A DNA stretch of 11,883 nt from UBA6183 sp041302975 (GTDB lineage Bacteria > Bacteroidota > Bacteroidia > UKL13-3), in contig JBFYQC010000194.1 in the NCBI GenBank assembly GCA_041302975.1, positions 1 to 11,883 of the forward strand. The letters run 5' to 3'. Below, one piece after another: positions 6,708-11,883 of this stretch (positions within the stretch are counted from its first letter, which is position 1; every line of letters starts with the position of its first letter). The position numbers were made by a program, and so were the translations under genes. The notes under the pieces are model-generated. The model was given only the letters and a program-made list of their open reading frames with translations, made no database searches and had not been told where the DNA came from.

Positions 6708-8069
6708 ATGTGGCATAAAAACGTACTCGACACTATTGGTAATACGCCAATGGTACAATTAAACAAAATAACCAAAGATTTACCTTGCACCGTAGTTGCA
6801 AAAATTGAAACCACCAACCCGGGTAATTCAATTAAAGACCGTATGGCTTTAAAAATGATTGAAGATGCGGAAAATTCAGGCAAATTAAAGCCTGGCTTCA
6901 CAATTATTGAAGGAACCAGTGGAAATACCGGAATGGGCTTAGCCATTGCTGCCGTTATAAAAGGTTACCATTGTGTATTTACAACTACCGATAAGCAAAG
7001 CAAAGAAAAAGTAGACGCACTAAAGGCTTTTGGCGCAGAGGTAATTGTTTGTCCTACCGATGTTGACCCTGAAGATCCACGTTCTTACTACTCCGTTTCA
7101 TCACGTTTAGAGAAAGAAATTCCTAATTCTTGGAAGCCAAACCAATATGATAATTTAAGCAACTCACAAGCTCATTACGAACAAACCGGCCCTGAAATAT
7201 GGGAACAAACAGAAGGTAAAGTTACACATTTAGTTGTGGGTGTTGGAACAGGCGGAACCATTTGCGGTACAGGAAAATACTTAAAAGAAAAAAATCCAAA
7301 TATTAAAATATTAGGCATTGATACCTACGGATCGGTATTTAAAAAATACAAAGAGACCGGCATTTTTGATAAAAATGAAATTTACCCATACATAACCGAA
7401 GGTATTGGCGAAGATTTTTTACCAGCTAATGTTGATTTTAGTGTAATAGACCATTTTGAAAAAGTTACAGACAGAGAAGCAGCTATTATGACCCGCAGAA
7501 TACCGCGTGAAGAAGGAATATTTGCAGGCAACTCAGCCGGAAGCGCAATGGCAGGTTTATTGCAAATGAAAGAAATGTTTAAGCCGGGCGACTTGGTGGT
7601 GGTTATTTTCCATGATCACGGTACACGCTATTTGGGTAAAATGTTTAACGATGATTGGATGCGTGATAGAGGATTTTTAGTAAACAATCAACCCAAAGCC
7701 ATTGATTTAATAGAAGGACATAAACACCTGAAATTGGTTACCGCTAATATGAATGATAATGTTGGTGATGTAGTAAGTAAAATGCGTAAGTTTGATATAT
7801 CGCAAATTCCTGTAGTGAATAACAACGGAGAGTTTGTTGGTTCGTTAAACGACTCTCACTTATACAGTAAACTAATCGAACATCCTGAACTAAAATCAGC
7901 AAACTTGGATGCTGTTGTGCAAAAGCCTTTCCCATTTGTGCACCCCGACACCAGTTTAGAAGAAGTATCAAAACTGATAACAAAAGATAACAGCGCAGTA
8001 TTAATGAAAACCTTAGTTGGCGATATACACATTATTACCAAACAAGATGTTATTGATACTTTAGCGTAA
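6708..8069 (+). CDS. Cystathionine beta-synthase with C-terminal CBS-domain pair
   Basis: A 453-residue PLP enzyme condensing homocysteine and serine to cystathionine in transsulfuration. The catalytic domain, about 1-325, has the PLP Lys43 in NPGNSIKDRMA, the substrate loop EGTSGNTG (69-75), the phosphate loop GVGTGGT (178-184), EGIGEDFLP (231-239) and the cofactor-ring Ser in GNSAGSAM (274-281). The EGIGEDFLP form and the domain layout favour cystathionine beta-synthase over cysteine synthase. Residues about 335-453 form a tandem CBS (Bateman) pair: VGDVVSKMRKFDISQIPVVNNNGEFVGSL, then LEEVSKLI and DIHIITKQDVID. The N-terminal heme-binding extension of animal CBS is absent. In animal enzymes the pair binds S-adenosylmethionine; whether this one does is unknown. 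It is a single-gene unit with its own terminator; O-acetylserine use remains an alternative activity. Confidence 0.93.
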   Translation: MWHKNVLDTIGNTPMVQLNKITKDLPCTVVAKIETTNPGNSIKDRMALKMIEDAENSGKLKPGFTIIEGTSGNTGMGLAIAAVIKGYHCVFTTTDKQSKEKVDALKAFGAEVIVCPTDVDPEDPRSYYSVSSRLEKEIPNSWKPNQYDNLSNSQAHYEQTGPEIWEQTEGKVTHLVVGVGTGGTICGTGKYLKEKNPNIKILGIDTYGSVFKKYKETGIFDKNEIYPYITEGIGEDFLPANVDFSVIDHFEKVTDREAAIMTRRIPREEGIFAGNSAGSAMAGLLQMKEMFKPGDLVVVIFHDHGTRYLGKMFNDDWMRDRGFLVNNQPKAIDLIEGHKHLKLVTANMNDNVGDVVSKMRKFDISQIPVVNNNGEFVGSLNDSHLYSKLIEHPELKSANLDAVVQKPFPFVHPDTSLEEVSKLITKDNSAVLMKTLVGDIHIITKQDVIDTLA

Positions 8070-8087
8070 CATTAATTTTTTTCTAAC

Positions 8088-8128
8088 AAACGCGACAGAT
8101 TGTAAATTCATTTCTGTCGCGTTTTTTT
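8088..8128 (+). terminator. Rho-independent terminator of the cbs gene
   Basis: A perfect 12-bp inverted repeat: AAACGCGACAGA (8088-8099) and its complement at 8113-8124, with a 13-nt loop. The right arm runs into TTTTTTT at 8122-8128. It starts 18 bp after the stop codon. Confidence 0.85.
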
Positions 8129-8155
8129 ATTTGCTTTATTATACCACTTAATACA

Positions 8156-8569
8156 ATGAAGCTAAATACCCAATTGGAATAATTTTACGCATTGATTGGT
8201 GCGACCTAGATATTTTTAAACACATAAACAACGTGATGTATTTTAAGTATGTACAATCGGCACGAGTAAATTATCAGGAGCAATCAAAATTATTAGGCAT
8301 TTACAAGAACGATGGTATTATATCCATGCTTTTAAGTACATAATACAGGTAGATAAAACCCATATATTATCCTGGCAACTTTAGGTCAAAAAACAGCATC
8401 ACTTATATAAAAAATCAAGTTTCGGATTGAGTCATATGTTATACAACGACCAAAACAAATGTGTTGCAGAGGCTCAAGATGTAATGGTTTTATTAGGTAA
8501 AAAACAAAAGAAAAAGTTACCGTACCAGAGAATATCAGGACACATATTAAAGACATAGAAGTTTATTAA
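8156..8569 (+). pseudogene. Decayed hotdog-fold acyl-CoA thioesterase (4HBT/FadM-YbgC type)
   Basis: Joined across frames, this stretch encodes about 137 residues, the size of a 4HBT thioesterase. From ATG 8156, after a frameshift at 8159-8160, codons 8161-8340 read KYPIGIILRIDWCDLDIF, KHINNVMYFKYVQSARVNY and on to GIYKNDGIISMLLST; D-x-D-x(2)-HxNN-x(2)-Y is the family's catalytic Asp signature. Stops TAA (8341) and TAG (8350) interrupt the frame, which continues from 8353 as IKPIYYPGNFRSKNSITYIK. A second shift at 8413-8414 leads to SSFGLSHMLYND, then CVAEAQDVMVLLG, and a third at 8514-8515 leads to VTVPENIRTHIKDIEVY and the final TAA at 8567. Such enzymes hydrolyse short or aromatic acyl-CoA thioesters. 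With three frameshifts and two nonsense codons it is not functional. Confidence 0.85.
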
Positions 8570-8573
8570 ACAT

Positions 8574-8597
8574 AAAGCCCGAATAAATTCGGGCTTT
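8574..8597 (+). terminator. Hairpin after the thioesterase pseudogene
   Basis: AAAGCCCGAA (8574-8583) and TTCGGGCTTT (8588-8597) form a 10-bp stem with a 4-nt loop, 5 bp after the ancestral stop codon. It was probably the terminator of the thioesterase gene when intact; the T tract is only three bases. Confidence 0.6.
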
Positions 8598-8891
8598 GAT
8601 GGATACACAAACAATGAACTATTGTTAGTTTTACAATTTCAAAAGTGATGTTTATTCACTTCTAAGAAATAAGCAGAGCGCTTCAATTTGTTTCTATACT
8701 ATATGTTATACGATTAACGATTGTGATTGTACTATCTAAACAAAAAAAATTAGAAAGCGTAACCATTCATGCTACTATTTAAAGACTAATATTTTACTTT
8801 AATCAGTTACGTTACACAAGCCTAAAGTGTATTATAAAATTATACAACTTTGATATTACAGATGTATCTATTTTTAAAGTTTAAAAAACAA
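8598..8891. other. Non-coding AT-rich spacer
   Basis: No gene, RNA gene or repeat family is visible on either strand. Only small dyads are present: AACAAT-N5-ATTGTT (8610-8626) and AAGTGA-N7-TCACTT (8643-8661). Neither is followed by a T tract. It separates a pseudogene from a convergent gene and may be further decayed sequence. Confidence 0.55.
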
Positions 8892-8923
8892 AAAGCGCCA
8901 TAACCTTTCGGTTATGGCGCTTT
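8892..8923 (-). terminator. Rho-independent terminator of the T9SS cargo gene, with GAAA tetraloop
   Basis: A perfect 14-bp inverted repeat (8892-8905 and 8910-8923). On the minus strand the loop reads GAAA, a stable GNRA-type tetraloop, and the stem is followed by TTTTTGTTTTTT-like sequence. It begins 18 bp after the stop codon of the minus-strand gene at 8942. Confidence 0.88.
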
Positions 8924-8941
8924 AAAATTGTAAAAGCTTAA

Positions 8942-9625
8942 TTAGTTGTTAACGGTTACTTTACCCGCTTTAATAACCTGACCTTCGTTATCTAAAACTT
9001 GATACATGTATATACCGGCATTGTAATTACGAACATCAACTTGCGCATTGTTCATGTCGAAGTTAACAGTTTCGATAACACGACCTGTAATGTCCATCAT
9101 TTTTACTGATGCAGCTTTGTTATAATCAATAGAGAAATTAACTAAATCAGAAGCTGGATTAGGATAAACATTTAATGATTGAGCAGCTTTGCTTAACTCA
9201 TCAACACCAACATTAAATTGTAAGCTAACAGCTGCACAACCAGCGTTGTCTGTAGTATTAACAGAATCGCCATCTAATACAGCAATTGCACAAATATTTG
9301 CGTTACCTGCAGTATTAAAGTTTAATGCTAAACCTGTTAAAGAGCGGTTAACGCTAGCACCAACAGCTAAACCACCAGTGTAAAGTTGAGCTACAGGGCC
9401 ACTTTGGGTTTGAACTAACGAATTGTTTACTGTAAAAACAATAATAATTGAATCTGCACTTGTTAAAGCAACGCCTTTGTTAGTGATGGTGTAGTTAATG
9501 TCAAATGCAACACCTTTTCTAATGATATCACCAGCTGCAGGAGAAGTAAGCGTAACTTGGATGTCCTGTTGTGCAAAGGAAGCAATACCAGTTAGCATCA
9601 AAATAGAAAGTAATAATTTTTTCAT
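8942..9625 (-). CDS. Small secreted protein with type IX secretion C-terminal sorting domain
   Basis: A 227-residue protein with a signal peptide at 1-18 or 19 (KKLLLSILMLTGIASFAQ). Residues about 21-140 form an all-beta, Ig/CARDB-like domain (IQVTLTSPAAGDIIRKG, FDINYTITNKG) with two Cys, 112 and 130, that could form a disulfide. From about 149 to the end is a T9SS type A sorting domain: LNVYPNPASDLVNFSI, VKMMDITGRVI, YNAGIYMYQV, then GKVTVNN. In Bacteroidota this domain directs passage across the outer membrane and is normally removed, with anchoring to the surface. The passenger is only about 120 residues and shows no enzyme motif, so a structural, adhesive or binding role is possible but not shown. 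It has its own terminator, and a -7 element lies upstream. Confidence 0.9.
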   Translation of the reverse strand: MKKLLLSILMLTGIASFAQQDIQVTLTSPAAGDIIRKGVAFDINYTITNKGVALTSADSIIIVFTVNNSLVQTQSGPVAQLYTGGLAVGASVNRSLTGLALNFNTAGNANICAIAVLDGDSVNTTDNAGCAAVSLQFNVGVDELSKAAQSLNVYPNPASDLVNFSIDYNKAASVKMMDITGRVIETVNFDMNNAQVDVRNYNAGIYMYQVLDNEGQVIKAGKVTVNN

Positions 9626-9660
9626 CTTAGTTTTATTTAATTGTTAAAAATTTCGTGTAA

Positions 9661-9668
9661 CAAAAATA
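9661..9668 (-). promoter_or_regulatory. Candidate -7 promoter element of the T9SS cargo gene
   Basis: TATTTTTG on the minus strand matches TAnnTTTG exactly and leaves a 35-nt A/T-rich leader before the ATG at 9625. No clear TTG is seen at the -33 distance. It lies in the 73-bp gap after uvrC, implying that the cargo gene is not simply dependent on uvrC transcription. Confidence 0.42.
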
Positions 9669-9698
9669 TTCAAAAAAACGTTATTTAAAAGATAGGTT

Positions 9699-11507
9699 TT
9701 AAACAATCTTATGTGTATTAAAATGGTCCCAAACCATTTTTGCTTTTGCATTACCTATAATGCTCGAAAGCTGATCTAAAGTTGCTTCACGGATTTTCTT
9801 AACAGACTTTAATTCGCTTAGCAATAACTTAGTTGTTTCCTTTCCGATACCTTTTATTGCATCTAACTCACTAACAAAAGTATTTTTACTTCTTAAATTA
9901 CGGTGATGTGTAATTCCAAAACGATGCGCTTCATCTCTTATTTGTTGAATTACTTTTAACGTTTCACTTTTCTTTTCTAAGTAAAGAGGAAATTCATCTT
10001 CAGGATAATATAACTCTTCCAACCTTTTTGCAATACCGATAACAGGTACTTTACCGTACAAACCTAATTCAGTTAAACTCTCTATGGCAGAGCTTAGTTG
10101 ACCTTTTCCACCATCAATTACAATTAAATCGGGTAATGGTTCATTTTCTTCCAACACACGCTTATACCTTCTATGTACAACTTCACGCATGGTTGCAAAA
10201 TCATCAGGCCCTACTACTGTTTGTATTTTAAAATGACGATAATCTTTTTTACTAGGCTTCCCATCTTTAAAAACCACACAAGCCGATACGGGATTGGTAC
10301 CTTGTATGTTTGAGTTATCAAAACACTCAATATGTTTAGGAGGTGTTTTTAATCGTAAATCTTTTTGCATCTGTGCCATCAACCTATCTACGCGCAATTC
10401 AGGGTTTAGTCTGTCGTATTGTTCTAATTTATCACGTTTGTAAAACATGGCATTTTTTAATGACAAATCGAGTAGTTTCTTTTTATCACCAAGTTTGGGT
10501 ACCGTAAATGTTATTTTATCATCTTCCAAATCAAGTTTAAACGGAACAATAATTTCTCGTGATGTGCTTTTATATTGCTCGCGTACTTCTGCTATAGCAT
10601 ACTCTAGTAATTCCTCAACTGTTTCCTCCAATTTTTTCTTCACCTCAAAAGTTTGGGTTTGAATAATCATTCCATTGGCCACTTTTAGAAAGTTAATAAA
10701 TGCAAACTTTTCATCAGCAACAATACTAAACACATCAACATCGTGTATTTGATGACTAACAATGGTGGATTTACTTTGATAATTATCTAATAACTCAAGT
10801 TTACGTTTATATATGGCAGCCTCTTCAAATTTTAATTCTTCAGCCGCATTACTCATTAAAAAACGCAAATGGTTTTTAACATCAGTGATATTGCCTTTTA
10901 ATATACTCTTAATCTCTTTAATGGTTTCTAAATACGCTGCCTCAGTTTGATAACCTACACACGGAGCCTTACAATTACCTATTTGATACTCCAAACACAC
11001 CTTAAATTTATAGGCTTTTATATTTTCTTCTGTTAAATTAAAGCTACATGTGCGTGTTGGATAAAGTGCTTTAATCAACTCTAATATAGTCCACATCATA
11101 CCCTTATTAGCATAAGGCCCATAATAATCGCTACCATCTCTTATTATGTTACGCGTATAGGTAATCCTTGGAAATGGCTCCTTCTTGATACAGATAAATG
11201 GATAAGTTTTATCATCTTTTAGATTAATGTTAAACTTAGGTTGAAACTTCTTTATTAGTGAGTTTTCTAATAACAATGCATCTACTTCACTATCAACAAG
11301 AGTGAACTGTATATCTGTAATGCGCTCAACCATCATGGCCGTTTTTCGACTATCGTGATGGTTTTTAGTAAAATAGCTACTAACTCGTTTTTTTAACTTC
11401 TTGGCTTTACCAATGTATATAAGAGTCCCTTCTTTATCAAAGTACTTATAAACCCCGGGAGTATCGGGCAATCTGCTAATTATATCCTTTAAATAATTGC
11501 TGAACAT
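9699..11507 (-). CDS. uvrC: UvrC, excinuclease ABC subunit C
   Basis: A 602-residue nucleotide-excision-repair nuclease that, recruited by UvrB, cuts 3' and then 5' of a DNA lesion. The GIY-YIG nuclease domain covers about 12-95 (PGVYKYF, LIYIGKAKKLKKRVSSYF, with Glu81 in LLLENSLIKK). Cys154, 171, 179 and 183 form the cysteine cluster reported to hold an Fe-S centre in UvrC. A UVR/UvrB-binding motif is at about 222-245 (EELKFEEAAIYKRKLELL). The RNase H-like nuclease domain spans about 385-540 with Asp397 (ECFDNSNIQG), Asp465 (LIVIDGGKGQLSSA) and the DEAHRFGITHHR segment, and tandem helix-hairpin-helix motifs (IKGIGKETTKLLL, LSSIIGNAKAKMVW) close the protein. All key residues are present and the length is typical. 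It is probably leaderless (see the promoter at 11512-11543). Confidence 0.98.
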   Translation of the reverse strand: MFSNYLKDIISRLPDTPGVYKYFDKEGTLIYIGKAKKLKKRVSSYFTKNHHDSRKTAMMVERITDIQFTLVDSEVDALLLENSLIKKFQPKFNINLKDDKTYPFICIKKEPFPRITYTRNIIRDGSDYYGPYANKGMMWTILELIKALYPTRTCSFNLTEENIKAYKFKVCLEYQIGNCKAPCVGYQTEAAYLETIKEIKSILKGNITDVKNHLRFLMSNAAEELKFEEAAIYKRKLELLDNYQSKSTIVSHQIHDVDVFSIVADEKFAFINFLKVANGMIIQTQTFEVKKKLEETVEELLEYAIAEVREQYKSTSREIIVPFKLDLEDDKITFTVPKLGDKKKLLDLSLKNAMFYKRDKLEQYDRLNPELRVDRLMAQMQKDLRLKTPPKHIECFDNSNIQGTNPVSACVVFKDGKPSKKDYRHFKIQTVVGPDDFATMREVVHRRYKRVLEENEPLPDLIVIDGGKGQLSSAIESLTELGLYGKVPVIGIAKRLEELYYPEDEFPLYLEKKSETLKVIQQIRDEAHRFGITHHRNLRSKNTFVSELDAIKGIGKETTKLLLSELKSVKKIREATLDQLSSIIGNAKAKMVWDHFNTHKIV

Positions 11508-11511
11508 TTAG

Positions 11512-11543
11512 CAAATGTAAGTTCATGATTAAACTATTCACAA
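11512..11543 (-). promoter_or_regulatory. uvrC promoter abutting the start codon
   Basis: On the minus strand TTG (11541-11543) is followed after 21 bp by TACATTTG (11512-11519), an exact TAnnTTTG at canonical spacing, and the ATG of uvrC begins 4 nt later at 11507. The mRNA would start at or within a few bases of the start codon. Confidence 0.52.
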
Positions 11544-11637
11544 GACGACTTTTTTTTATTTTTTTTCACCCTTAAACAACCCTGATTAACAGAGAAATAG
11601 CAATGAAACAGGCCACACTTTATCAACACCCACCATG

Positions 11638-11653
11638 TTTTGTGTACACAAAA
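11638..11653. promoter_or_regulatory. Perfect 16-bp palindrome, operator candidate
   Basis: TTTTGTGTACACAAAA is its own reverse complement. It lies between the divergent uvrC and the secreted-protein gene at 11795, one base before a TTG (11655-11657) that could be a -33 element for the latter (24 bp before TAGTTTTA at 11682-11689, an imperfect -7). It resembles a dimeric repressor or activator site; the binding protein is unknown. Confidence 0.4.
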
Positions 11654-11689
11654 GTTGACTTTTAATTTCTTTTTAATAATTTAGTTTTA

Positions 11690-11794
11690 TTAAATCAACA
11701 TTAAAATTAGATAAATAAACCCAAAACATGAAGTAGTAAAACATTAAAATTAAGTAAAAATTAAACAAACATCAAACAAAAAACAAACAAACAC
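11690..11794 (+). other. A/C-rich leader upstream of the secreted-protein gene
   Basis: About 105 nt, extremely A-rich. A 12-nt direct repeat, ACATTAAAATTA, occurs at 11698-11709 and 11741-11752. The last 40 nt (11755-11794) contain no G and consist largely of CAAA/CAAAC units up to the ATG. This would be an unstructured leader without a Shine-Dalgarno sequence, if transcription starts near 11690 as the weak promoter match suggests. Confidence 0.4.
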
Positions 11795-11883
11795 ATGAAA
11801 GAAAAACTACTTGACAAAACAAGGTTTTTGCTTGCATTAGCATTAACCTTTTTCAGTTTGACGAGTATTGCACAAATTAACGT
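11795..11883 (+). CDS. N-terminus of a secreted protein (signal peptide), truncated by window edge
   Basis: ATG at 11795 opens a frame that runs to the window end (29 codons plus two bases). The sequence begins MKEKLLDKTRF, continues with a hydrophobic core LLALALTFFSLTSIAQ, and reads IN after the likely cleavage point following SIAQ, a typical Bacteroidota signal peptidase I site. Nothing of the mature protein is visible, so the function cannot be stated. The frame was too short to be listed as an ORF but is well supported by the signal peptide. Confidence 0.75.
   Translation, partial: MKEKLLDKTRFLLALALTFFSLTSIAQIN

Noticed and set aside
9189..9383. 64-residue + strand ORF inside the T9SS cargo gene.
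   Set aside because: It is antisense to a gene with a clear signal peptide and sorting domain and is explained by that gene's codon composition.
9684..9703. Inverted repeat TTTAAAA-N6-TTTTAAA at the end of uvrC as a possible terminator.
   Set aside because: The stem is 7 A/T pairs only and overlaps the uvrC stop region, so it would be too unstable to count as a terminator.

Overview
The window looks like ordinary chromosome from a low-GC member of the Bacteroidota. The lines of evidence are a type IX secretion (T9SS) C-terminal sorting domain on the protein at 8942-9625, several matches to the Bacteroidota promoter (TTG/TTTG, about 20 bp, TAnnTTTG), starts without Shine-Dalgarno sequences in A/T-rich leaders, and Bacteroidota-type versions of the Crp/Fnr regulator, AMP nucleosidase and DUF1573 proteins. 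I cannot place it below phylum with confidence.

Layout. 1-464 (+): C-terminal part of a nitrilase-family omega-amidase. 522-3168 (+): a secreted protein with two DUF1573 domains, then an HtrA/Deg-type periplasmic serine protease, closed by a strong hairpin terminator at 3190-3226. 3285-4291 (-): a Crp/Fnr-family regulator, a newly noticed 30-residue membrane peptide ORF, and a DUF2892 membrane protein, probably one regulated unit. 4292-4700: non-coding. 4701-6500 (-): AMP nucleosidase followed 3 bp later by low-specificity threonine aldolase, a two-gene operon. 6708-8069 (+): cystathionine beta-synthase with a C-terminal CBS-domain pair, with its own terminator. 8156-8569 (+): a decayed hotdog-fold acyl-CoA thioesterase. 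8598-8891: non-coding. 8942-9625 (-): a small T9SS cargo protein with a GAAA-loop terminator. 9699-11507 (-): uvrC. 11795-11883 (+): the signal peptide of a secreted protein that runs off the window, preceded by a perfect 16-bp palindrome and a long A/C-rich leader.

How the genes relate. Most are single-gene housekeeping units. The plausible functional groupings are envelope quality control (DUF1573 protein and HtrA), amino-acid metabolism (threonine aldolase and cystathionine beta-synthase, divergently placed around the AMP nucleosidase promoter region), and the Crp/Fnr-small peptide-DUF2892 unit.

I found no mobile element, CRISPR array, tRNA, rRNA or defence system, and no convincing large undescribed system. 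The points most worth a second look are the 30-residue ORF at 3507-3599, the thioesterase pseudogene, promoter -7 elements lying only 4-5 nt from the start codons of uvrC and cbs (implying leaderless or near-leaderless mRNAs), and two palindromic operator candidates at 3645-3660 and 11638-11653.
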